From: Actinacidiphila rubida
GTDB lineage: Bacteria; Actinomycetota; Actinomycetes; Streptomycetales; Streptomycetaceae
Length of the DNA stretch: 64,000 nt
Assembly: GCF_900110255.1 (NCBI RefSeq)
Contig: NZ_FODD01000013.1
Span: forward strand, 124,001 to 188,000
Direction: 5' to 3'
The notes below the pieces were generated by a model that was not told the origin of the DNA, searched no databases, and saw only the letters and a list, made by a program, of their open reading frames with translations. Made by a program: the position numbers and the translations under genes. Within the stretch, counting starts at the first letter, position 1. Each line of letters begins with the position of its first letter. Shown in pieces: positions 32,825 through 40,680 of the stretch.

Positions 32825-35800
32825 ATGTTCGGACGTGGGCGCGTACGCGCGCCTGTCTCACTGCTGATAGCCGTCGTCCTGGGCCTGTTCGCCGTCGCGC
32901 AGGCGACCGTCGCCGCGGCCTCCCCCGCGGCGCGCCCCGCGGCGGCGCCCTCCGCCGCGAAGCCGCCGCTGCCCGCAGGCGCGGGACAGCCCGACTACGC
33001 GCCGGCCGACTGCGCCCGGCCCACCGGCGCGAAGAACGCCCGCTGCTTCGCCCTCGTGAGCACCGGCACGGGCACCGGCACCGCCCGGATGCGCGCCGAC
33101 GCCTCCGGCCCCGCGGCGACCGCGCTCACCCCGGACGACATCCGCGCGGCCTACAGCCTGCCGGACGGCGGTCAGGGCCGCACCGTCGCGATCGTCGACG
33201 CCGGCGGCTACGCCGCCGCGGAGGCCGATCTCGCCGTGTTCCGCTCCCAGTTCGGGCTGCCCGCCTGCACCACCGACAACGGCTGCTTCCGCAAGACCGA
33301 CCAGCGCGGCGGCGTCGACTACCCGGCGGACGACCAGGGCTGGTCGCTGGAGACCGCCCTGGACCTGGACGCCGTCTCCTCCGCCTGCCCGGCCTGCCAC
33401 ATCCTGCTCGTGGAGGGCGACACCGCCTCCGTCGAGGACCTGGGGGCGGCGACCCGCACGGCCGTCGCGCTGGGCGCGAAGTACGTCTCGAACTCGTACG
33501 GCCTGCCCGGCGAGGACGCCTCCCTGGTCGCGGACAGCGACTACGACCACCCCGGCGTCGTGGTGACGGCGTCGGCCGGCGACAGCGCCAACGTCGTCAA
33601 CTGGCCCGCGTCCGACCCCGACGTGGTCTCCGTCGGCGGCACGCTGCTGACCCGGGCCGCGGACACCACGCGCGGCTGGAAGGAGAGCGCCTGGTCGGGC
33701 AGCGGCAGCGGCTGCTCGGCCTACGAGCAGCGCCCCGCCTACCAGGTCGACCTGGACACGGCGTGCTCCCGCCGGGCCATCACCGACATCTCCGCGGTGG
33801 CCGACCCCAACAGCGGCCTCGCGGTGTACAACTCGCTGGACCCGCGCGGCTGGCTCCAGGTCGGCGGCACGAGCCTGTCGTCCCCGCTGGTGGCCGCGAT
33901 GTACGCGCTGGCGGGCGAACCCGCCGCCGGCACCTACCCGGTGACGTATCCGTACGCCTTCCAGGGCAAGCACCTGAACGACGTGACCGAGGGCAGCGCG
34001 GGCAGTTGCGGCACCGTGCTGTGCGACGCGGGGCCCGGGTGGGACGGACCCACCGGGCTCGGCTCGCCCGACGGGGTCGCCGCCCTCACGCTGGGCGCGC
34101 ACGGCACCGCGAGCGGCCGGGTGACCGACACCACCGGCGCACCCGTGAACGGCGCGAGCGTGCTGCTCACCGGCAAGGACAACGATCTGCGCTACCACGC
34201 CACGACCGACGCCTCCGGCGCCTTCCAGGCCACCGTCGGCGCGGGGGCGTACGACGTGAGCGCGACCGCCTACGGCTACGCCGACGGCACCGGCGCCACC
34301 CTCACCGTGACCGGCGGCGGCACCGCCACCGGCGAACTGACCCTGCGGAAGGTGCCCACCCGCACCGTGTCCGGCAAGGTCACCGACGCGTCCGGGCACG
34401 GCTGGCCGCTGTACGCGCGGATCACCGTCGACGGCTATCCCGGCGGCGCCCTGCACAGCGACCCCAGGACCGGCGAGTACCACGTCGACCTGCCCGAACA
34501 GGCCGACTACACGCTGCACGTGACACCGGACCAGCCCGGCTACGTCGCCCGCACCGCCACCGTCTCGCTCGGCGCGCAGGACGTCCGCGCCGACCTGCCC
34601 GTCCAGGTCGAGCGGACCGGGTGCGTGGCCCCCGGCTACGCCTACCCGGCGCAGGCCGACTTCGAGGGCTGGACCGGCCCGAGGAACGGCTGGACCGCCG
34701 TCGACCACGGCTCGTCCGGCCACGCCTGGGAGTTCGGCGACCCGCACGAGCAGTGGAACCTCACCGGCGGCAGCGGTGACTTCGCCACCGCCGACCCGTA
34801 CGACAACAACGGGGCCGCCGAGGACGCCGACCTGCTGTCCCCGGTCATGGACCTGACCCACGAGACCGACGACCACCTGAGGTTCAACTACGGCTTCGCC
34901 TACGCGCCCGGTTCCGAGGCGGACGTCGCGTTCAGCGTCGACGGCGGCACGACCTGGACCACGGTGTTCCGCACCGGGGAGGCCGACTCCGGCGGCAGCG
35001 CCGTCGCCGTGCCCCTGACCGGGGCCCTCGGCCACAAGGACGTGCGCGTCCGGTTCCACTACTCCGGCTCCGGGGTCACCATCTTCGAGATCGACGACGT
35101 CTCGGTGGGCACCTGCGGCACGCGCCCCGGCGGCATCGTCCAGGGCACCGTCACCGACGCCAACACCCACAAGCCCGTAGTGGGCGCCACCGTCACCGAC
35201 GGCTCCGCGGTCACCGCCTCCCTGGCCACGCCGGACGACCCGGCGCTGGGCGACGGCTTCTACTGGCTGTTCACCCCGGTCACCGGCGTGAACACCGTCA
35301 CCACCGCGGCGCCGCGCTACGCGACGTCCACGGCCAGGACGACGGTCGCCGCTGACACGGTCCGCACCTACGCGCCCGCGCTGGCCGCGGGCCGGCTCAC
35401 GGTCTCCGGCGGCGACCTCGCGCTCAGCGCGGAGTCCGGTCACCGCGCCACCCGTGAGATCACCGTGACGAACACCGGCGGCGCGCCACTGCACGTGAAC
35501 CTCCACGAGCAGCACGCGGGCGGCGACACCACCGTGCCGACCGCCGCCGGGCCCGCGACGCAACTGGTGAAGGGCACGTTCCCCGACGGCCCGGCCACCC
35601 CGGCCGCCGCCGCGCCCTCCGCCAAGGCTCCCCGGGCCGCGTCCTCGGCGCGCACCGCGGCTCCGGCCTCGGCGTCCGGGACCGTGTGGCAGGAGCTGCC
35701 GGAGTACCCGGAGCAGGTCATGGACAACGCGTCCGCCACGTACCAGGGCAGGACGTACTCCGTCGGCGGCGTCGACAAGATCCTCGGCGGGCAGTGGGTC

Positions 35801-36808
35801 AGGAACTCGTACGTCTACGACCCGTCGAAGGGCGCGTGGTCGACGATCGCGCCGCTCCCGGTGCCGCTGGAGTCCCCGGCGGCGGCGTTCGTCGACGGCA
35901 CGCTCTACGTGGCCGGCGGCTGGGCGCTGCAGGGCACGTCCGCCGTGCCGGTGTCCACGGTGTACGCCTACCACCCGGCGAGCGACACCTGGACCCGGGC
36001 GGCCGACCTGCCGTCCCCGCTGGCCGCGGCGAGCACCGCCGTGCTGGACGGGCGGCTGTACGTGATCGGCGGCTGCCCGGACGCCTGTGACACGGTCAGC
36101 TCCCACACCTACCGGTACACCCCGGCGACCGACTCCTGGCAGCAGGTGGCGGACTACCCGCTGCCGGTGCACTGGACCGGTTGCGCGGGAACCGACGGCG
36201 CGATCGCCTGCGCCGGCGGGCTCAACGAGGCGGACGGACACGCCGACGCGATCGCCGGCACGTACGTCTACCACCCGCGTACGAACACCTGGACCAAGGG
36301 CGCCGACGTGCCCTATGTCGTGTGGGCGGAGGCGGCCAACGGCGGCAACGGGCAGTTGCAGATCGCCGGCGGCATCAGCGACGACGGGGGCATGGCCGTC
36401 GCCACCAACCGGGTCATGCAGTACGACCCGCTGAGCGACTCGTGGCGGGCGCTGCCCAACGCCGACCACCCGATCTTCCGTACCAGTGCGAGCGGTTGCG
36501 GCCTCACCCAGGTCGGCGGCGCGGTCTCGCCGGGCCCGCTGTCGTTCCCCGAGGGCAGCCGTCCGGTGCAGACCCTGCCGGGCTTCGGGCAGTGCGGCGA
36601 CGACCAGGTGCCGTGGCTGTCGGAGAACCGCACGGGCTTCGACCTGGCCCCGGGTCACTCGGTCACGATCCGCGTCACCGCCGACGGTTCCGCGGTCGCC
36701 TCGCCGGGCACCTACGACGGCGTCCTGTCCCTGACGACGGACACGCCCTACGTCACCGCGCCCGTCAAGGTGACGTTCACGGTCACGGCGCGGCATCCCC
36801 GTCCCTGA
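32825..36808 (+). CDS. Secreted S53 (sedolisin) peptidase-like protein with CarboxypepD_reg and kelch domains (cassette 2)
   Basis: 1327 aa, collinear with the protein at 7996-11937. The Sec signal spans about residues 1-33. The S53 domain has catalytic Glu176 and Asp180 (ETALDLD), Asp253 (SAGDS) and Ser350 (GGTSLSSP). Regulatory-like beta domains follow (ASGRVTDTTGAP, VSGKVTDASGHGW), then an MAM-like sandwich (FEGWTGPRNGW...), a third regulatory-like domain, kelch repeats (YVAGGWALQG, YVIGGCPDAC, IACAGGLNE) and a final Ig-like segment. The segment before the catalytic core is about 100 residues, shorter than a normal sedolisin propeptide. An Ala/Ser/Pro-rich linker at about residues 920-955 separates the protease half from the propeller. 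AAGGAAGGG precedes ATG 32825. A perfect 15-bp hairpin terminates it. Confidence 0.9.
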   Translation: MFGRGRVRAPVSLLIAVVLGLFAVAQATVAAASPAARPAAAPSAAKPPLPAGAGQPDYAPADCARPTGAKNARCFALVSTGTGTGTARMRADASGPAATALTPDDIRAAYSLPDGGQGRTVAIVDAGGYAAAEADLAVFRSQFGLPACTTDNGCFRKTDQRGGVDYPADDQGWSLETALDLDAVSSACPACHILLVEGDTASVEDLGAATRTAVALGAKYVSNSYGLPGEDASLVADSDYDHPGVVVTASAGDSANVVNWPASDPDVVSVGGTLLTRAADTTRGWKESAWSGSGSGCSAYEQRPAYQVDLDTACSRRAITDISAVADPNSGLAVYNSLDPRGWLQVGGTSLSSPLVAAMYALAGEPAAGTYPVTYPYAFQGKHLNDVTEGSAGSCGTVLCDAGPGWDGPTGLGSPDGVAALTLGAHGTASGRVTDTTGAPVNGASVLLTGKDNDLRYHATTDASGAFQATVGAGAYDVSATAYGYADGTGATLTVTGGGTATGELTLRKVPTRTVSGKVTDASGHGWPLYARITVDGYPGGALHSDPRTGEYHVDLPEQADYTLHVTPDQPGYVARTATVSLGAQDVRADLPVQVERTGCVAPGYAYPAQADFEGWTGPRNGWTAVDHGSSGHAWEFGDPHEQWNLTGGSGDFATADPYDNNGAAEDADLLSPVMDLTHETDDHLRFNYGFAYAPGSEADVAFSVDGGTTWTTVFRTGEADSGGSAVAVPLTGALGHKDVRVRFHYSGSGVTIFEIDDVSVGTCGTRPGGIVQGTVTDANTHKPVVGATVTDGSAVTASLATPDDPALGDGFYWLFTPVTGVNTVTTAAPRYATSTARTTVAADTVRTYAPALAAGRLTVSGGDLALSAESGHRATREITVTNTGGAPLHVNLHEQHAGGDTTVPTAAGPATQLVKGTFPDGPATPAAAAPSAKAPRAASSARTAAPASASGTVWQELPEYPEQVMDNASATYQGRTYSVGGVDKILGGQWVRNSYVYDPSKGAWSTIAPLPVPLESPAAAFVDGTLYVAGGWALQGTSAVPVSTVYAYHPASDTWTRAADLPSPLAAASTAVLDGRLYVIGGCPDACDTVSSHTYRYTPATDSWQQVADYPLPVHWTGCAGTDGAIACAGGLNEADGHADAIAGTYVYHPRTNTWTKGADVPYVVWAEAANGGNGQLQIAGGISDDGGMAVATNRVMQYDPLSDSWRALPNADHPIFRTSASGCGLTQVGGAVSPGPLSFPEGSRPVQTLPGFGQCGDDQVPWLSENRTGFDLAPGHSVTIRVTADGSAVASPGTYDGVLSLTTDTPYVTAPVKVTFTVTARHPRP

Positions 36809-36825
36809 CCGGCGGCACGTTCGGC

Positions 36826-36858
36826 GGCGCCCCCACCGGCCTGGCCGGTGGGGGCGCC
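36826..36858 (+). terminator. Strong hairpin terminator after cassette 2
   Basis: Perfect 15-bp stem (GGCGCCCCCACCGGC at 36826-36840, complement at 36844-36858) with a 3-nt CTG loop, 17 bp after the stop. Confidence 0.85.
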
Positions 36859-36948
36859 GTCCTCTGCGCCGTGGACCCGGGCCGCCCGGGCGGACGGCAC
36901 GGACCCGCCGGGCCGCCGCCACCCCGGTCCGCGGCCCCCGCGGCGGCT

Positions 36949-37003
36949 AGGGTCTGTCGTGTCGGTCTCCGTGGGCGCCGCGGAGATCCGGACGGCAGAC
37001 CCT
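36949..37003 (+). promoter_or_regulatory. Nested inverted repeats in the leader of the NmrA-like gene
   Basis: AGGGTCTG (36949-36956) pairs with CAGACCCT (36996-37003). Inside it TCTCCG (36966-36971) pairs with CGGAGA (36980-36985). The structure ends 36 bp before the start codon and overlaps a TAGGGT -10-like hexamer. It could be a compound operator or an mRNA leader fold. Confidence 0.5.
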
Positions 37004-37039
37004 GGGGCGTGACGGACCGTCAGCGATCGGAGATCGGCC

Positions 37040-37867
37040 ATGCACCTGGTGACCGGACCCACCGGCAACGTGGGATCCGAACTCGTCGCGGCGCTCGCCG
37101 CGGCCGGAGCGCCCGTGCGGGCGCTGGTCCGCACGCCCCGGGAGATCCCGGGCGCCGAGACGGCCGTGGGCGACCTGGACCGGCCCGGCACCCTCCGCGG
37201 GGCGCTGGCCGGGGTGACGGGCGTGTTCCTGCTGCCCGGTTACGCGGGCCTGGCGGAGACGATGTCGCTGGCCGTGGAGGCCGGGGTGCGCCGCGTGGTA
37301 CTGCTGTCCAGCGGTTCCGCGGCGAGCGGGGACCTCACGAACGCGGTCGCGCGCTCCATGATCGAGTCGGAGCGGGCGGTCCGGGAGTCGGGGCTGTCCT
37401 GGACGTTCGTGCGCTCCGGTGCCTTCATGTCCAACGCCCTGCGCTGGCTGCCCCAGCTCGCCGAGGGCGACGAGGTCAGGGTCCCCTTCCCCACCGTGCG
37501 GACCGCGCCCGTCGACCCGTACGACATCGCCGCCGTCGCCGCGCGTGCCCTCCTGGACGACGGGCACGACCGCGCGATCCACGCCGTGTCGGGGCCGCAG
37601 TCGCTGCTGCCCGAGGAGCAGGTCGCCGTGCTCGGCCGGGTGCTGGGCCGGGACCTGCGCTGCGTGGGCCTCAGCGACGCGGAGGCCCGGGTGGAGCTGG
37701 AGGCCGCGATGCCGGTCGCGTACGTGGACGCGTTCTTCGACTTCTACGTCGACGGCTCGCTGGACGAGTCGCGGGTGCTGCCGACCGTCGAGGAGGTCAC
37801 CGGCCGGGCGCCGCGGACCTTCGAGCGGTGGGCGCGGGACCACGTGGCCGCGTTCCGGGCCCGCTGA
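37040..37867 (+). CDS. NmrA-like NAD(P)-binding oxidoreductase
   Basis: 275 aa, atypical short-chain dehydrogenase of the NmrA/YtfG type. The Rossmann motif is VTGPTGNVGSEL (about residues 4-15), with strand and turn VVLLSSGSAASG (about 91-102). The catalytic Tyr-x3-Lys of classical SDRs is not obvious, as is usual in NmrA-like redox sensors or quinone reductases. A GGAGATCGG lies before ATG 37040. It is monocistronic, with nested inverted repeats in its leader. Substrate cannot be inferred. Confidence 0.88.
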   Translation: MHLVTGPTGNVGSELVAALAAAGAPVRALVRTPREIPGAETAVGDLDRPGTLRGALAGVTGVFLLPGYAGLAETMSLAVEAGVRRVVLLSSGSAASGDLTNAVARSMIESERAVRESGLSWTFVRSGAFMSNALRWLPQLAEGDEVRVPFPTVRTAPVDPYDIAAVAARALLDDGHDRAIHAVSGPQSLLPEEQVAVLGRVLGRDLRCVGLSDAEARVELEAAMPVAYVDAFFDFYVDGSLDESRVLPTVEEVTGRAPRTFERWARDHVAAFRAR

Positions 37868-37930
37868 CGCCGGACGCCGGGCCGCGGCGGCGCCCGCCGA
37901 ACCGCTGACACTCCTGTCGCCGTCCCCACC

Positions 37931-37966
37931 GGCCTCGCTGGCCTCGTTGGCCTCGCCGGCCTCGCT
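37931..37966. repeat. Four tandem copies of a 9-bp unit
   Basis: GGCCTCGCT-type units at 37931, 37940, 37949 and 37958, differing only in the last two bases, between the NmrA-like and ROK genes. Confidence 0.85.
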
Positions 37967-38080
37967 GACCAGGGGGAACGCCCGCCGGTGCGGTGCGGCG
38001 CCGCCGCGGGCCCCCTCCGCGTCGGCGCGACGGGCGTCGTACGGTTCCCCGGTGCAGAGAACTCGCCCGAGGAGGACCTG

Positions 38081-39253
38081 ATGGCGGCCGTGCGGGGACC
38101 GCGTACGTCGACAGCGCTGCTGGAGTCGGCCGTGCTGGCCTGCTTCCACCCGGCGACGGCCCTCAACCGGGCGGAGATCGCCGGGCAGACGGGGCTGTCG
38201 CGGACGGTGGTCACCTCGCTGGTGAACACTCTGGTGGCGCGCGGCGATCTGGCGGTGGTCCCCGCGCCGCGGCTGGCCGGTCCCGGCCGGCCCGCGTACT
38301 CGTACCGGCTGAGCACGGCGCTGGCCCCGGTCGCGCTCGTCCGGCTGGACGGGGCGGTGACCGCGGTGACGCTGACGAACGGCAGCCGCCCGGCCGTCAC
38401 CCGCACCACCACGACGCTGCCCGGCGAGCCCGGCTGGGAGGAGGAGATCCTCCGCCTCATGGCGGCGGGGCGGGGGCGGCAGCCGGAGCCGGACCCCGGC
38501 CAGGCGCCCGAACGGGTGAGCCGGAGCCCGGCGGCGGTGCGCCGCGTCGTCGTCTCCGCGCCGTTCCCGGTGATGCCGGAGGTGGCGGAGAGCCGCGCGT
38601 CCTTCCGGGAGGACATCGCCCGGACCCTGCTGCTGCGGGCCTTCCCCGGACCGGTCCACCTCGTCAACGACGCGCACCTCGCGGCCCTGGGCGAAGCCGT
38701 GTACGGCGCCGCCGAGGGGCTGCGCAGCAGCATCCACCTCGTCGTCCGGGACGGCGTCGGCGCGGGACTCGTCATCGACGGGCGGCTGTTCACGGGCGCG
38801 GACGGCGCCGCGGGAGAGGTCGCCCATGTCCAGGTGGTGCCGGACGGCCCCGAGTGCTGCTGCGGGAACCACGGCTGCCTGGCCACGCAGGTCACCCACA
38901 AGGAGGCCGACCTCGCGCTGTCCGCCCTGCACGAGCGGTCGCTGACCCCGGGCGAGGCCGACGCGCTGGTGGCGGCCGGCGATCGGCGGGCGCTGGGCTA
39001 CTACCGGGAGCTGGGGGACCTGGTGGCGCGGGCGCTGGCGGGGACGCTCACGGTGCTCACCCCGGACGCGATCGTGGTCGACGCGCGGCTCGGCCCGGCC
39101 CACGTGCCGTTCGCGGCGACGCTGGCGGCGGGGCTGGCCCGCCACTGCCCGCCCGCGCAGATACAGAACCTGCGGCTGGTGCGCGGCCGGCTCGCCGACG
39201 CGCAGGCGTCCGGGGCCGCGGCCTACGACCCGGCCGCGGACGGCGGCATGTGA
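38081..39253 (+). CDS. ROK-family transcriptional regulator
   Basis: 390 aa. An N-terminal winged helix (about 15-75; LNRAEIAGQTGLSRTVVTSL) is followed by a ROK sugar-kinase-like domain. The zinc-binding motif CCCGNHGC (about residue 265) and the VNDAHLAALGE segment with the conserved Asp are present. The N-terminal phosphate-binding loop is degenerate (LVRLDGAVTAV), so it is probably a sugar-sensing repressor and not a kinase. ATG 38081 follows GAGGAGG at 38069-38075; an upstream frame from 37988 lacks family similarity. It converges with a second ROK gene. Confidence 0.88.
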   Translation: MAAVRGPRTSTALLESAVLACFHPATALNRAEIAGQTGLSRTVVTSLVNTLVARGDLAVVPAPRLAGPGRPAYSYRLSTALAPVALVRLDGAVTAVTLTNGSRPAVTRTTTTLPGEPGWEEEILRLMAAGRGRQPEPDPGQAPERVSRSPAAVRRVVVSAPFPVMPEVAESRASFREDIARTLLLRAFPGPVHLVNDAHLAALGEAVYGAAEGLRSSIHLVVRDGVGAGLVIDGRLFTGADGAAGEVAHVQVVPDGPECCCGNHGCLATQVTHKEADLALSALHERSLTPGEADALVAAGDRRALGYYRELGDLVARALAGTLTVLTPDAIVVDARLGPAHVPFAATLAAGLARHCPPAQIQNLRLVRGRLADAQASGAAAYDPAADGGM

Positions 39254-39325
39254 GACGCCCGTCCACGCGGGGATGCCGGAGTCCTTGACGCCTGGAGACA
39301 CTGACGTCTGACGCTCCGCCAGCAC

Positions 39326-39343
39326 CACGCCGGGGACGGCGTG
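39326..39343. terminator. Hairpin between convergent ROK genes
   Basis: CACGCCG (39326-39332), a 4-nt loop and CGGCGTG (39337-39343), directly beside the stop of the minus-strand ROK gene. Confidence 0.55.
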
Positions 39344-40501
39344 TCAGCGCCGCGCGAGGGACGCCGCCATGGTGGCGGCGCCGACGAGTTCCGCGTCGAC
39401 CCCGAGCCCGGCGGGCAGCACGGTCAGCGACCCGGCGATCGCGGGCTGCGCGTAACGCTGCACGGTGTCCGCGACCCCGTCCAGCAACGGCCCGTCGCTC
39501 GCACCGAGTTCGCCGCCGATGATGAGGGCGGCCGGGTTGAGGAGGTTGCACAGCACCGCGAGCACGCCGCCGAGCAGGCGGCCCGCGTCGTCGAGGATCC
39601 GCTGGGTGATCGGGTCGCCGCCGCGGTCGTAGCGGAGCGTGGCGCCCCGGTCGTGGGGATGGGTGTGGTCGAACTGCACCCGGATCGAGGCCACCGACAC
39701 CACGGCCTCCAGGCAGCCGCGGTTTCCGCAGCGGCACAGTTCGGTGTGGCCCGGCAGCGGGGTGTGCCCGATCTCGCCGGCGAAGCCCAGCGAACCGCGG
39801 TAGGGCTCCCCGCCCAGGACCAGGCCGGCGCCGATGCCGTGGGAGGCCCTGACGTACAGGAAGTCCCGGAAACCGCGGCCGGCGCCGTCGCGCAGTTCGC
39901 CGAGCGCGCCGAGCACCGCGTCGTTCTCGACGTGGACCGTGGTCCCGAGGCGGCGCCCGAGTTCCGCGCGGGGGTCGAGGCCGACCCAGCTCGACAGGAT
40001 GGTGGGCGAGCGCACGAGGCCGGTGGCGGCGTCCAGGGGGCCGGGGATCCCGGCCACGACGGCGCCCAGGTCGCCGAGTCCGGCCTCCCTGCGCAGCTCG
40101 TCCAGCATCCGGGTGCCGAGGTCGAGGGCCTGCTCGGCCTGGAGGTCGACGTCCAGCGCGGTCCGGCGCCGCGACAGGATGCGCCCCTCGGCGTCGATGA
40201 CGGCCGCCTTGATGTGGGCGTGGCCGAAGTCCAGGGCGCCGGCCGGCGCTCCGTGGGGAATGATCCGCAGCGTTCCGGCCGGCCGGCCGCTGCCGCTGCC
40301 GGGCCCCTTGGCCCCCGCGTCCTCCTCGGCCACCCGGCCGGCCGCGATCAGCTGGGCGACGGCGTGGTTCACGGTGCTGCGGGACAGCCCCATGACCTCG
40401 ATCAGCCGGGCGCGCGTCACCGAGCCGTGGTGCTCGATGACGCCGAAGACCTCCTCCCGCGTGCGGTTGCGGGGCGAGGAGCGATCGGATGCCACGTCCA
40501 T
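39344..40501 (-). CDS. ROK-family transcriptional regulator, divergent from the GH3 gene
   Basis: 385 aa. The winged helix (about 12-75; VTRARLIEVMGLSRSTVNHA) is followed by a complete ROK domain: phosphate loop ALDFGHAHIKAAV, catalytic-type VENDAVLGALGE, and zinc motif CRCGNRGC. It is transcribed divergently from the permuted GH3 glycosidase across 179 bp. Two inverted repeats lie in that gap, one overlapping the GH3 promoter. It is therefore the likely repressor of the glycosidase, responding to a sugar, as is common for Streptomyces ROK regulators. Confidence 0.9.
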   Translation of the reverse strand: MDVASDRSSPRNRTREEVFGVIEHHGSVTRARLIEVMGLSRSTVNHAVAQLIAAGRVAEEDAGAKGPGSGSGRPAGTLRIIPHGAPAGALDFGHAHIKAAVIDAEGRILSRRRTALDVDLQAEQALDLGTRMLDELRREAGLGDLGAVVAGIPGPLDAATGLVRSPTILSSWVGLDPRAELGRRLGTTVHVENDAVLGALGELRDGAGRGFRDFLYVRASHGIGAGLVLGGEPYRGSLGFAGEIGHTPLPGHTELCRCGNRGCLEAVVSVASIRVQFDHTHPHDRGATLRYDRGGDPITQRILDDAGRLLGGVLAVLCNLLNPAALIIGGELGASDGPLLDGVADTVQRYAQPAIAGSLTVLPAGLGVDAELVGAATMAASLARR

Positions 40502-40529
40502 GCCCAGAGCATAGGGGCCAGAACAAGAC

Positions 40530-40550
40530 TTCGGCCCATCATAGGCCGAA
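40530..40550. promoter_or_regulatory. Inverted repeat upstream of ROK regulator
   Basis: TTCGGCC (40530-40536), 7-bp spacer CATCATA, GGCCGAA (40544-40550): a perfect 7-bp dyad 29 bp before the ROK start, a candidate autoregulatory operator. Confidence 0.55.
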
Positions 40551-40590
40551 TAATAGGCGAGGATTAACTCAAAACCCTGAACCCGGCGTT

Positions 40591-40630
40591 GTTTTAGGTT
40601 ATTGACTGACCAAAACCCGGTTCATAGCCT
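40591..40630 (+). promoter_or_regulatory. GH3 promoter overlapping an inverted repeat (likely ROK operator)
   Basis: TTGACT (40602-40607), 17-bp spacer and TAGCCT (40625-40630) form a good promoter for the GH3 gene. GTTTTaGGT (40591-40599) and ACCAAAAC (40609-40616) form an inverted repeat straddling its -35 box, so a bound repressor would block it. Confidence 0.65.
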
Positions 40631-40680
40631 CCTCCTACCCGGCCCGCCCAGCGGGCCTGCGGACAGAGAGGACGCTGTCG

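Noticed and set aside
32858-36922. 1354-codon minus-strand frame opposite the second S53/kelch gene
   Set aside because: Same shadow effect in GC-rich DNA. That both kelch genes carry one reflects their shared codon bias.
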